Shown one piece after another: positions 26,500 through 35,190 of a stretch of 64,000 nucleotides of DNA (position 1 is the stretch's first letter; every line of letters begins with the position of its first letter). The notes beneath the pieces are model-generated. The model did no database searches and was not told the DNA's origin. It saw only the letters and a list, made by a program, of their open reading frames with translations. The position numbers and the translations under genes are program-made. Source of the stretch: Rothia terrae. GTDB lineage: Bacteria; Actinomycetota; Actinomycetes; Actinomycetales; Micrococcaceae. The stretch spans positions 1-64,000 of the forward strand of contig NZ_JAAXPV010000004.1 of NCBI RefSeq assembly GCF_012396615.1, written 5' to 3'.

Positions 26500-27342
26500 T
26501 TAGAGTTGCCCGATAATATCTGCCAGCAAACGAGAGATACGCGGGCCAGCATTCTTACCTGCTTCAATAACCTCTTGGTGGCTAAGCGGAGTTTCTTGAA
26601 TACCCGCCGCCATGTTGGTTACCAGCGAGATACCAAAGACCTCAAGGCCGGCAGCACGAGCCGCAATCGCCTCAAGCGCAGTGGACATACCCACCAGATC
26701 AGCACCCCAAGTGCGCGCCATCTTAATCTCTGCCGGGGTCTCATAATGAGGGCCGGGCAACTGCAAATACACGCCCTCTTGCAAAGAGCTGTCAATCGAT
26801 TGAGCAATCTTGCGGATGCGCGGTGAATACAAATCGGTCATATCAACAAAGTGCGCACCGACTAAAGGAGAGGTGAAAGTACCGTTGAGATGATCTGAAA
26901 TCAGAACCGGCATACCCTCGCTGAAATTCGGGTTCAAGCCGCCACAGCCGTTAGTCAAAATCATGGTCGATGCGCCAGCTGCCGCCGCGGTGCGTACCCC
27001 GTGCACCACAGCCTCAACACCGCGTCCTTCATAGTAGTGAGTGCGCGCGCCAATCACGAGAGCGCGCTTACCATCTGGGGTTTCAATAGAGCTCAGCGTA
27101 CCCGGGTGCCCAGCCACCGCTGCCTTATGAAAACCCGGAACCTCGGACGCATCCAACACATGGGTTCTCTCGCCAATGAGCTGCGCAGCCTCGCCCCAGC
27201 CTGACCCCAATGTCAGTGCGATATCGTGCTTTTCAACACCGGTTTTCTCAGCAATATACTGAGCTGCCTCCGCCGCGAGAGCGAGAGCAGGATGCGCCGG
27301 ATCATTCGTTGCCAGCGCTAAAGAATCTGCAGAAGTAGTCAT
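26500..27342 (-). CDS. punA: Purine-nucleoside phosphorylase
   Basis: A 280-residue trimeric-type (PNP/MTAP family) purine nucleoside phosphorylase that splits purine (deoxy)nucleosides with phosphate into base and (deoxy)ribose-1-phosphate. Visible family segments are LGSGWGEAA (phosphate site), RTHYYEGRG, TNGCGGLN, LQLPGPHYETPAEIKMARTWGAD and VGMSTALEAIAARAAGLEV (purine site), then LVTNMAAGI. It is the first gene of the operon; 93 bases separate it from the mutase-DeoC frame, which would process the sugar-1-phosphate it makes. It diverges from the quinone dehydrogenase gene, sharing about 130 bases of promoter. Confidence 0.95.
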   Translation of the reverse strand: MTTSADSLALATNDPAHPALALAAEAAQYIAEKTGVEKHDIALTLGSGWGEAAQLIGERTHVLDASEVPGFHKAAVAGHPGTLSSIETPDGKRALVIGARTHYYEGRGVEAVVHGVRTAAAAGASTMILTNGCGGLNPNFSEGMPVLISDHLNGTFTSPLVGAHFVDMTDLYSPRIRKIAQSIDSSLQEGVYLQLPGPHYETPAEIKMARTWGADLVGMSTALEAIAARAAGLEVFGISLVTNMAAGIQETPLSHQEVIEAGKNAGPRISRLLADIIGQL

Positions 27343-27472
27343 GCATCAAATTTACCAAAATCAGGGCGCACCCACCGTTTGCTCGAACCATCGCTGTCCC
27401 CGCTTATGAAAAACCGCGCCGGGCATGTGTTTGGGTTTGAGTGAAACTATCATTTGTCTCACAATAAGTAGT

Positions 27473-28891
27473 GTGGTACTCAATAACGATAAATCTCAGT
27501 ACAAAATAGCCATTCTCGGCGGCGGTCCCGGTGGCTACGAAGCAGCTCTTGTAGCGGCACACCTCGGCGCAGATGTCACCATCATCGAACGCAAAGGCAT
27601 GGGCGGTTCAGCAGTCCTTACCGACGTTGTTCCCTCCAAGACCCTCATCGCATCGGCCGACCTGATGACCAGGTTCTCAGCAATCGACGAACTCGGTATC
27701 GAAATCGTCGACGGCGACGACAAATACGCTCTGCGCACCAACCTGCACAAGGTCAACACCCGTTTGCTCAACCTCGCACAGCAGCAATCCAACGACATTA
27801 AGCGCGCAATGGAAAAACAGGGCGTCAAAATTATCGACGGTACCGGCCGCGTCAAAGACCGCAACACCGTCACTGTCGACGACATTAACGGTCTGAGCTA
27901 CGACATCCAAGCTGACTACATCATGCTGGCAGTTGGTACTCACCCGCGCGAACTTGAGACCGCAAAACCCGACGGCAAACGCATCCTTAACTGGACTCAG
28001 CTCTACCACCTCGAAGATCTTCCCGAGCACCTGATCGTGGTGGGCTCAGGCGTCACCGGCGCAGAATTCGCCTCGGCATACAACGGACTGGGCACCAAGG
28101 TTACCCTGATTTCATCGCGCGACCGCGTGCTCCCCGGCGAAGACGAAGACGCTGCAACCCTGCTTGAAAACGTCTTCGAACGACGCGGCGTCACCGTGAT
28201 GCCGCGCTCGCGTGCAGAGGCAGCGGAATACAATGAAGCCGGCGACGGCGTCATTGTTACTCTTGCCGACGGCCGTAAGGTTGCCGGGTCCCATGTACTC
28301 ATCGCTGTGGGCTCGATTCCCAACACCGAAGGCATCGGCCTTGAAAATACCGGCATCGAAACCACCGAGTCCGGTCATATTTTGGTGGATCGCGTCTCTC
28401 GCACATCCGTTTCTAATATTTACGCGGCAGGTGACTGCACCGGCGTCCTGCCACTGGCATCAGTTGCTGCTATGCAGGGACGCATCGCTGTGGCGCACAT
28501 GGTGGGCGATGCGGTCAAGCCGCTCCGCACTCACCAGGTAGCAGCAAACATCTTCACTGCTCCCGAAATCGCTACCGTAGGCGTCAGCGAAAAAGAAGTT
28601 GAAGAGGGCAAATACCAGGCCGATATCTTCAAGCTGTCACTGACCACTAACCCGCGCGCCAAGATGATGGCTGTCAACGAGGGGTTCGTGAAGATTATTT
28701 CGCGTAAGCACTCGGGCACTGTTATTGGTGGTGTGGTGGTGGGACCGCGCGCATCAGAGCTGATCTTCCCGATTTCCCTGGCAGTGGATAAGAAGCTTCA
28801 CGTTGATGATATTGCCGAGGCTTTTACCGTCTACCCCTCGTTGAGCGGTTCAATTTCAGAGGCGGCACGTCAACTGCACCAGATGCTGTAA
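27473..28891 (+). CDS. lpdA: NAD(P)H-quinone dehydrogenase, LpdA/FAD-disulfide-reductase fold
   Basis: A 472-residue flavoprotein of the pyridine nucleotide-disulfide oxidoreductase family. The FAD motif GGGPGGYEAALVA opens the chain, a second Rossmann motif (GSGVTGAEFASAY) lies mid-chain, then AAGDCTG and a dimerisation domain. The redox-active CxxxxC of lipoamide dehydrogenase is absent: the segment reads GGSAVLTDVVPSK. That is the hallmark of M. tuberculosis LpdA (Rv3303c), a quinone reductase. The start is uncertain: the GTG at 27473 matches family N-termini, but no clear ribosome site precedes it, and the frame is open from 27425. Confidence 0.88.
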   Translation: MVLNNDKSQYKIAILGGGPGGYEAALVAAHLGADVTIIERKGMGGSAVLTDVVPSKTLIASADLMTRFSAIDELGIEIVDGDDKYALRTNLHKVNTRLLNLAQQQSNDIKRAMEKQGVKIIDGTGRVKDRNTVTVDDINGLSYDIQADYIMLAVGTHPRELETAKPDGKRILNWTQLYHLEDLPEHLIVVGSGVTGAEFASAYNGLGTKVTLISSRDRVLPGEDEDAATLLENVFERRGVTVMPRSRAEAAEYNEAGDGVIVTLADGRKVAGSHVLIAVGSIPNTEGIGLENTGIETTESGHILVDRVSRTSVSNIYAAGDCTGVLPLASVAAMQGRIAVAHMVGDAVKPLRTHQVAANIFTAPEIATVGVSEKEVEEGKYQADIFKLSLTTNPRAKMMAVNEGFVKIISRKHSGTVIGGVVVGPRASELIFPISLAVDKKLHVDDIAEAFTVYPSLSGSISEAARQLHQML

Positions 28892-28914
28892 AGCGGGCTC
28901 TTCGACACCGAGAA

Positions 28915-28986
28915 TAAAAAGTTACTCCCAAAGTGCGAAAGTACTGAAGCTAGTGTCAGTACAAACGCACTTTGGGAGTAATTTTT
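28915..28986. terminator. Long bidirectional hairpin between convergent genes
   Basis: TTACTCCCAAAGTGCG pairs with CGCACTTTGGGAGTAA, enclosing a smaller AGTAC/AGTAC-type stem, with AAAAA on the left and TTTTT on the right. It can terminate both the lpdA and MFS transcripts. Confidence 0.85.
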
Positions 28987-29009
28987 GCCCGGCAAGGCGA
29001 CGAGGATAG

Positions 29010-30386
29010 CTACTTGCGTGCCATCGTATTCAAATCAACGTCACGGGTTTCGTGAGTGATAGCCATAAAAATGATGGTGAGAACTGCTGCGCCTGCAAGG
29101 TAAAAACCAACCGCACCCACGCCGCCGTGGCTATTGAGCCAGACAGCTGCGTACGGGGTGAGTGCCGCACCCAAAATGGATGCGACGTTGTACGAAATAC
29201 CCGATGCTGTGTAGCGCACGTTGGTGGGGAACAGCTCCGGTAAGTACGCTGACATTGAGCCGAAGGTCAGGCCCATCAGCGCCATACCGATCGCCATAAA
29301 GACGATGATGCGCAGGATATTCGCATCCGCGCCAGTGCCCACATTTGCGGGATTCATCAAGATACCGAATGAGAGGCCAAAGACCAGGATGCCTGCGGTA
29401 ATGACCAGCTGGGAGGAGCGGCGTCCAAACTTGTCAGCTAACCAGCCAGAGACGGGCACCATCGCTGCGAAAAGGAGGATGGTAATCAGCTGGATGACGA
29501 GGAAGGTGCGGTAGGGAATCGCCAGGCCACCTGATTCGACCTTGCCGATGCCAAACGAAAGGATCCAGGCGGTCATGAGGTAGAACAGCACGTAGGTTGC
29601 CAGCATGATGAAGGTGCCTTGAATCATGGGCCACCACGCAACCTTGAATGCTTCTGCCAGGGGAGTCTTTACTTTTTCGTTGCGTTCAGCTGCCTGCTTG
29701 AAGACGGGAGTTTCCTCGAGCTTAAAGCGGACGTACAGACCGACCAGAACCATGAGGATGGAGAACAGGAAGGGTACACGCCAACCCCAGACCAAGAAGG
29801 AATGGTTGAGCTCTCCCGCGTTCTTTGCGGAGTTGAAGCCCATGAAAATGGTGAGTAGAAGCATGAATCCGTTAGCGAGGATGAACCCGAACGGTGCACC
29901 GAGTTGAGGCCACATGGCGGCGCGAGCACGCTTGCCTTCTTGGGCGTATTCGGTAGCCAGTAGCGCTGCGCCAGACCATTCGCCGCCCAGGCCCAAACCT
30001 TGGGTAAAGCGCAAAATGGTGAGCATTGCCGGTGCCCAGATGCCGACTTGGTGGTAGGTGGGCAGAAGGCCGATGAGGAAGGTCGCCAAGCCCATTGTCA
30101 GTAGTGCGCCAACGAGGGTTGCCTTGCGTCCAATGCGGTCACCGAAGTGGCCAAAGACGATAGATCCAATGGGGCGGGCAATAAATGCTGCACCAAAGGT
30201 TGCCATCGAAGCCAGGAGTTTGGCGGTGTCGTTACCGCCGGTGAAGAAGAGGGCAGGAAAGACTGCTACTGCCGCGGTGGCGTAGATGTAGAAGTCGTAG
30301 AACTCGATGGTGGTACCCATGAGGGATGCGAGGATGACGCGTGAGCGCGGTACGGGTGGCGCCTCTGGCGCGGCTACTGAGCTCAT
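29010..30386 (-). CDS. MFS transporter, metabolite:H+ symporter (MHS) family
   Basis: A 458-residue, 12-helix major facilitator. Typical MHS features: GTTIEFYDFYIY in TM1, the loop 2-3 motif GHFGDRIGRKATLV, GLGLGGEWSGAALLATEYA in TM4 to loop 4, and GWLADKFGRR in loop 8-9. MHS members carry organic acids, shikimate, proline/betaine or citrate with protons; the substrate is not visible here. Monocistronic, and convergent with lpdA. Its upstream region (30387-30514) is short and AT-rich, without a recognised operator. Confidence 0.9.
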   Translation of the reverse strand: MSSVAAPEAPPVPRSRVILASLMGTTIEFYDFYIYATAAVAVFPALFFTGGNDTAKLLASMATFGAAFIARPIGSIVFGHFGDRIGRKATLVGALLTMGLATFLIGLLPTYHQVGIWAPAMLTILRFTQGLGLGGEWSGAALLATEYAQEGKRARAAMWPQLGAPFGFILANGFMLLLTIFMGFNSAKNAGELNHSFLVWGWRVPFLFSILMVLVGLYVRFKLEETPVFKQAAERNEKVKTPLAEAFKVAWWPMIQGTFIMLATYVLFYLMTAWILSFGIGKVESGGLAIPYRTFLVIQLITILLFAAMVPVSGWLADKFGRRSSQLVITAGILVFGLSFGILMNPANVGTGADANILRIIVFMAIGMALMGLTFGSMSAYLPELFPTNVRYTASGISYNVASILGAALTPYAAVWLNSHGGVGAVGFYLAGAAVLTIIFMAITHETRDVDLNTMARK

Positions 30387-30514
30387 AGTTGAACCTTCGT
30401 GTGTGTCTTTCGTAGGGGCTGTGGTTTTACCCTAAAAGACGGTGACCAATATATGAAGTTCCGTCTTATATTTTGAAAAGGTGTGAAGTTGCGTGACAGC
30501 TTCAGGCAATCTGC

Positions 30515-30560
30515 ATCAAAAAATAAAGCCGCACAAGCCAAATCGATGGCTTGTGCGGCT
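30515..30560 (-). terminator. Intrinsic terminator of the carboxylase alpha gene
   Basis: AGCCGCACAAGCC pairs with GGCTTGTGCGGCT (30527-30560), followed on the minus strand by TTTATTTTTTG. It lies 28 bases after the stop. Confidence 0.9.
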
Positions 30561-30587
30561 ACGTTGCTACGCGTTTTGCAGTGCTAC

Positions 30588-32399
30588 TTATTTGATGGTG
30601 GCGATGACAGCACCGGCGGTCACTGTTTCGCCGGGTTTTGCCTTGAGGCCTGTCACCTTACCTGCCTTGTGTGCGGTAATGGGCTGTTCCATCTTCATCG
30701 CTTCAAGGACGACGATGAGGTCGCCTTCAGCTACCTTCGCTCCGTCCTTGACAGCGACCTTCACAATGGTGCCCTGCATGGGGGAGGTGAGGTCGTTGCC
30801 CGATGCCTTGGTTGACTTCGAGGAACGCTGCTTGCGCTGCTTGGATGCTGCCGGCTTGGCCGATGCAACGCCAGCGCCACCGAGTGCGGGCATGACAACT
30901 TCTAGACGCTTGCCGCCTACTTCAACGACGACGCGCTGACGGGTGTCTTCTTGGTCTTCTGCGCTACCGGGGGCTCCGTCGTAAGCGGGAATAGTGTTGT
31001 TGAATTCGGTTTCAATCCATCGGGTGTGAACCGCAAAATTTTCGGCGGTTTCAGCGTTGAAAGCGGGATCATCGAGTACAGCGCGGTGGAAAGGAACCAC
31101 GGTGGGCATGCCGTCGATGACCAGCTCTTTCAGAGCACGACGCGAGCGCTCGATTGCCTGTTCGCGGCTGGAACCGGTGACGATGAGTTTTGCGAGCATG
31201 GAGTCAAAGTTACCGCCGATGACGTCTCCCGATTCAACGCCGGAATCCCAGCGCACGCCACCGCCGGTGGGTATGACGAGCTTTTCGATGGTGCCTGGAG
31301 TGGGCATAAAGGTGCGGCCGGGGTCCTCACCGTTGATGCGGAATTCAAAGGAGTGACCGCGAAGCGCAGGATCGTCGTAGCCTAGCTCTTCACCGCGGGC
31401 TACGCGGAACTGTTCACGCACCAGGTCAATACCTGAAATTTCTTCTGAGACGGGGTGCTCTACCTGAAGGCGAGTGTTGACTTCCAAGAATGAGATCGTG
31501 CCGTCGGTGCCTACCAAAAACTCACAGGTGCCTGCACCCTGGTAGCCAGCTTCGCGCAAGATTGCCTTAGAAGATTCGTACAGGCGTTCGTTCTGCTCAT
31601 CGGTTAGGAACGGCGCAGGGGCTTCCTCCACTAGTTTCTGATTGCGACGCTGTAGCGAGCAGTCACGGGTGGAGACCACCACGACGTTGCCGTGAGCATC
31701 CGCAAGACACTGGGTTTCTACGTGGCGCGGTGAATCCAGGAAGCGTTCGATGAAGCATTCACCGCGGCCAAAGGCGGCAACTGCCTCGCGAACAGCTGAC
31801 TCGTACATCTCGGTGATATCTTCACGTTTGCGCGCAACCTTGATGCCGCGTCCGCCACCGCCAAAAGCAGCCTTGATAGCAACGGGCAGGCCGTGCGCAT
31901 CGGCGAAATCGATGACTTCCTGCGCTGATTCCACGGGGTCCTTAGTACCGGGGACCAGGGGAGCGCCCACCTTTTGCGCAATGTGGCGAGCTACTACCTT
32001 ATCGCCTAAACGGGTAATGGAGTCAGGTGAAGGGCCAATCCAGGTCAGACCCGCATCAATCACACGCTGCGCGAAATCAGCGTTCTCAGAGAGAAAACCG
32101 TAGCCAGGATGCACAGAATCGGCACCGGAACGTTCGGCAACTTCAAGGAGCTTTTCAACCACTAGGTAGGATTGCGCGGCAGTGGTGCCACCTAGCGCAA
32201 ATGCTTCATCAGCGAGCTTGACGTGCAGGGCGTCGCGGTCAGAATCAGCATAGACAGCAACAGTTTTGATGCCTTCATCCTGCGCTGCGCGGATCACACG
32301 AACAGCAATCTCACCGCGGTTGGCGATGAGTACCTTTGAAACAGGGCCGGTATGTTTGCCTTCAACCGCGGTGAACTGATTTAGAACAGTGTGTGTCAA
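30588..32399 (-). CDS. accA3: Acyl-CoA carboxylase alpha subunit (biotin carboxylase and BCCP)
   Basis: A 603-residue AccA3-type subunit that carboxylates its own biotin with ATP and bicarbonate. Order: biotin carboxylase N-domain ([19 protein letters not shown]), ATP-grasp domain with the [12 protein letters not shown] glycine loop and [15 protein letters not shown]-domain, then a linker and BCCP with biotinyl Lys569 in EAMKMEQP. Such alpha subunits pair with beta (accD5, 37305) and epsilon (accE, 36983), both nearby, for acetyl/propionyl-CoA carboxylation in fatty-acid synthesis. The maf gene lies just upstream on the same strand, an actinobacterial arrangement. Confidence 0.96.
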   Translation of the reverse strand: MTHTVLNQFTAVEGKHTGPVSKVLIANRGEIAVRVIRAAQDEGIKTVAVYADSDRDALHVKLADEAFALGGTTAAQSYLVVEKLLEVAERSGADSVHPGYGFLSENADFAQRVIDAGLTWIGPSPDSITRLGDKVVARHIAQKVGAPLVPGTKDPVESAQEVIDFADAHGLPVAIKAAFGGGGRGIKVARKREDITEMYESAVREAVAAFGRGECFIERFLDSPRHVETQCLADAHGNVVVVSTRDCSLQRRNQKLVEEAPAPFLTDEQNERLYESSKAILREAGYQGAGTCEFLVGTDGTISFLEVNTRLQVEHPVSEEISGIDLVREQFRVARGEELGYDDPALRGHSFEFRINGEDPGRTFMPTPGTIEKLVIPTGGGVRWDSGVESGDVIGGNFDSMLAKLIVTGSSREQAIERSRRALKELVIDGMPTVVPFHRAVLDDPAFNAETAENFAVHTRWIETEFNNTIPAYDGAPGSAEDQEDTRQRVVVEVGGKRLEVVMPALGGAGVASAKPAASKQRKQRSSKSTKASGNDLTSPMQGTIVKVAVKDGAKVAEGDLIVVLEAMKMEQPITAHKAGKVTGLKAKPGETVTAGAVIATIK

Positions 32400-32512
32400 C
32401 TAAATGCTCCTAGCTAATGCGCGCGAAGAAGACGTGGCGCAGGATAAAAATAAAGAGTGTGGGCTCGCAAGCAAGCAGTTTATCAAACCGCCTGTGTCTA
32501 TTTTGAAATTAT

Positions 32513-33181
32513 TTATGATTTTTTCCAAATCTCAGGCATCGAAACGCCGTGGACTTTCAAAAGAGACTTCAGCGCGTTAACGGAAAGCCCCACTACGGTG
32601 TGAAATTCGCCCTCGATTTTGTCAATGAAGGCTGCACCAAAACCGTCAATAGTAAATGAACCCGCTACCCACAGCGGCTCACCGGTGGCTACATACGCTG
32701 AAATTTCGTCTTCGCTCATCTCGCTAAAATGCACGGTTGCGCTACGAAGTTCAGAGGATTCTCCTGCAGGTGCGTGGCGGGTATCTACCAGCCAATGCCC
32801 GGTGTGCAGGACGCCCGCATGTCCGCTCATCGCGCTGATGCGAGTCAGAGCGTTTTCAGCGGTGTGTGGTTTTCCAAAGGCCTGGCCCTCAAACTCAAAA
32901 ACAGAATCACACCCCAGCACTAAAGCACCCTGTGCTTGATCCATCTGAGCCACGTTCTGCGCTTTAGCTTTTGCCAGCAACTGAGCGGTCTGTGCGGGGC
33001 TGATCTCACCCAGCCCCTTGTCGTATGCTTCTTGTTGCGCTTGCGCCAATACCGCGTCCTCATCAACGTCAGAAACAAGCACCGTGAACTCGATACCTGC
33101 ATCGGTGAGCAGTTTGCGGCGGGCCGGTGAACTAGATGCCAAAATCAGGCGCGGTGAATTAGAAGTGTTTTCGATACTCAT
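32513..33181 (-). CDS. maf: Maf-family nucleoside triphosphate pyrophosphatase
   Basis: A 222-residue Maf protein, a house-cleaning pyrophosphatase acting on non-canonical or excess (d)NTPs. The SSSPARRKLL motif (near residue 15) and the GCDSVFEFEGQAFGKP segment with the catalytic Asp are clear, as is the later WVAGSFTIDGFGAAFIDKIEG segment. It is slightly longer than E. coli Maf, as usual in actinobacteria. It lies between a TetR gene and accA3, matching the association of maf with carboxylase genes in mycobacteria. Confidence 0.93.
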   Translation of the reverse strand: MSIENTSNSPRLILASSSPARRKLLTDAGIEFTVLVSDVDEDAVLAQAQQEAYDKGLGEISPAQTAQLLAKAKAQNVAQMDQAQGALVLGCDSVFEFEGQAFGKPHTAENALTRISAMSGHAGVLHTGHWLVDTRHAPAGESSELRSATVHFSEMSEDEISAYVATGEPLWVAGSFTIDGFGAAFIDKIEGEFHTVVGLSVNALKSLLKVHGVSMPEIWKKS

Positions 33182-33194
33182 AGTTTTCAGTCTA

Positions 33195-33239
33195 AAACGA
33201 AAACCGCAGCCCTCCTATCGTCAAGGAGGACTGCGGGTT
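33195..33239 (-). terminator. Intrinsic terminator of the TetR gene
   Basis: On the minus strand AACCCGCAGTCCTCC pairs with GGAGGGCTGCGGTT, followed by TTCGTTTT. It separates the TetR gene from maf. Confidence 0.85.
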
Positions 33240-33244
33240 AGAAG

Positions 33245-33781
33245 TTAGCTCGCCGCCATGCGAGTCAGGCGTTCGATGATCTGTTCTTTAGCGCGCTCGC
33301 TCAGGGTATAGCGGGTGGTGGCTTCGTACTGCCACAAACCATCAGCTGCTAGCTGAGCAATAATCTGGTTGAGTTCGGTTTCGTTGAGCTCAGCCGGGGG
33401 CTGCGGCGGAGTCCAGTCGTCGAGTACCTCCACCCAGATATTGGCGGCCTGCTCATCGGTAATCGTCTCTAATAAGAGAACAAGGTCGGTGTAGGTGGCA
33501 CTATCTGAGTTGACGCGAATGTAAGATTCCAGGCGCTTGGCAAGTGAAAGTTCTTCAGCTTTGCCACCTGCTGTCTTTTCGAGGCGTTCTTTCCACTGCA
33601 GGGTGTCGTAGCGGTGCAGAGCCATGAGCATGGCTTCTCGGGAAGGGAAGTGGTATAGCACTCCCGCTTTGGTCATGCCAGCTTCTGCTGCTACAGAGTT
33701 GAAAGACACCGCGGTGATGCCTTCTTTCTCGATGACGCGCAGTGCAGCCTCTAATATATCTGTCTTCTTGCTCGGACGCAT
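33245..33781 (-). CDS. TetR-family transcriptional regulator
   Basis: A 178-residue regulator. The N-terminal helix-turn-helix runs KTDILEAALRVIEKEG, then FNSVAAEAGMTKAGVLYHF with the conserved Gly-Val-Leu-Tyr-His-Phe end of the recognition helix (about residues 27-47). The C-terminal ligand domain is helical, and the FSRE-type AMLMALHRYD segment suggests the TetR_C group often linked to efflux. No target can be named; there is no divergent gene with an obvious palindrome. The 239 bases upstream (33782-34020) carry only its promoter and an AT-rich stretch. Confidence 0.9.
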   Translation of the reverse strand: MRPSKKTDILEAALRVIEKEGITAVSFNSVAAEAGMTKAGVLYHFPSREAMLMALHRYDTLQWKERLEKTAGGKAEELSLAKRLESYIRVNSDSATYTDLVLLLETITDEQAANIWVEVLDDWTPPQPPAELNETELNQIIAQLAADGLWQYEATTRYTLSERAKEQIIERLTRMAAS

Positions 33782-34020
33782 GTGCGCTCCTTGTGGTGAA
33801 CGGATAGCTGTGAAAAATAGTGGGGTGTTTCTAGTACAACTACCAGTAACGTGGGGGATGGACTCTAACTTCCCCCTTTGGTTAAGAAAAATCTCAATTT
33901 GTCAAGAGAAGCAGAGGATTATTATGACATATTTAGGTGGGTGTGCAATGCTTCCACCTGCATAAACGCCAGTCATTACATAAGTTTGCTTGTAGTTGGG
34001 CTCAAGTTAAGTAAAGAAAG

Positions 34021-35055
34021 TTATAAAATCTCCGCTGTCTCACTCTCTCCTGTAAAGAAAATACCCGCGTCATGACGTGCTTTCGTGCAGACTTTATTGA
34101 CCACGCGTGATAGTTCAGTCAGACGAAGGTAGGATGCACGCTGGCCGTTGCTCAGACCGCCGGCAAGGTGCGATGAGATAAGCGAAGAAATGGCTTCTAC
34201 CTCATAGCGCATCAGCTGATATAGGGGCTGCGGATCAGTTGTACCTACTTCAAATACCCGCGAGGTTTCTTCCCCCTGAACGGAATGTACTGCACGAATA
34301 TCCTGCACGCCGTCGAAGATCAGGCGCCCGCGTCCACAATAAATTTCGCTCGGCAGGGAGGACGCGAAGTCTTTGGCGATTCTAATGCTGACGTCGAATC
34401 CGGGGTAAGAAAGCACGAGCGTACCGTGTGCATCGACGCCCGTCGGAGCAAGGGAAGGCATATAGGTGACGCCTGTGGGTTCACCAAACCAGGCAACCGC
34501 AGCATAGACGGTGTATACGCCTAGATCGACCAGTGCGCCGCCGCCAAAGTCGAGGGAGAAAATGTTGGGTACATCGCCGGTGAGTACTGCGTCCCACCGC
34601 GAGGAATACTGAGCAAAAGTGAAGGACGCGGAGGTCACCTCGCGCTCCTGGACTGCTTGGGCAACTGCGGCAAAACCTGGTTCATACACGTTACGGGCAG
34701 CTTCAAAAACCAGCACACCGTGCTCATCTGCGGCAGAGAAAACGTCCTCCCACTGGGCGGGGTTCCAGAACGCTGGTTTTTCAACAATGACGTTGATTCC
34801 TGCTTTGATAGCGGTCAAGGCGTGTTGAGCGTGCAAAGAGTTCGGTGAAGCAATGTAGATAAGATCCAATGGCTCGGTGACGAGCTCTTCCATGGACGCA
34901 ACCCAGCGAGCGTCTGTCATACCGGTGTTATTGAGTAGCTGACGGGCAGATTCTTCGCGCCGGCTTGCGACCGCAATGACCTTAAATACTCCGTGCGAGG
35001 CACGGATAAACTGCTCGCTAATCATTCCGGAGCCAATAACACCTAATCGCAACAC
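34021..35055 (-). CDS. Gfo/Idh/MocA-family oxidoreductase
   Basis: A 344-residue NAD(P)-dependent dehydrogenase. The Rossmann dinucleotide motif GVIGSGMISEQF starts the chain, IYIASPNSLHAQHA follows, and EKPAFWNP (near residue 93) holds the catalytic Lys of the EKP motif. The C-terminal alpha/beta domain is complete. Members act on sugars, inositols, dihydrodiols or similar compounds; the substrate is not visible. It stands alone between a TetR gene and a DUF885 gene. A weak long-range hairpin follows its upstream boundary. Confidence 0.9.
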   Translation of the reverse strand: MLRLGVIGSGMISEQFIRASHGVFKVIAVASRREESARQLLNNTGMTDARWVASMEELVTEPLDLIYIASPNSLHAQHALTAIKAGINVIVEKPAFWNPAQWEDVFSAADEHGVLVFEAARNVYEPGFAAVAQAVQEREVTSASFTFAQYSSRWDAVLTGDVPNIFSLDFGGGALVDLGVYTVYAAVAWFGEPTGVTYMPSLAPTGVDAHGTLVLSYPGFDVSIRIAKDFASSLPSEIYCGRGRLIFDGVQDIRAVHSVQGEETSRVFEVGTTDPQPLYQLMRYEVEAISSLISSHLAGGLSNGQRASYLRLTELSRVVNKVCTKARHDAGIFFTGESETAEIL

Positions 35056-35113
35056 TCTGGTTCTCCTTCTTTAGTAGATGTTCTTTGCTCTAATGTACTT
35101 CTAAAACGGCAAA

Positions 35114-35171
35114 GGGGCCGGGAGAAGATTTTCTCGTCATTGACCGAAGAAAATTATGTCTACCCGACCCC
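35114..35171 (-). terminator. Probable terminator or attenuator hairpin after the DUF885 gene
   Basis: GGGG-C-CGGG (35114-35122) pairs with CCCG-A-CCCC (35163-35171) and encloses ATTTTCT/AGAAAAT. On the minus strand it is followed by TTTG only, so it is a weak intrinsic terminator. Confidence 0.5.
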
Positions 35172-35190
35172 TGATAGCTGAATCGTCGCT

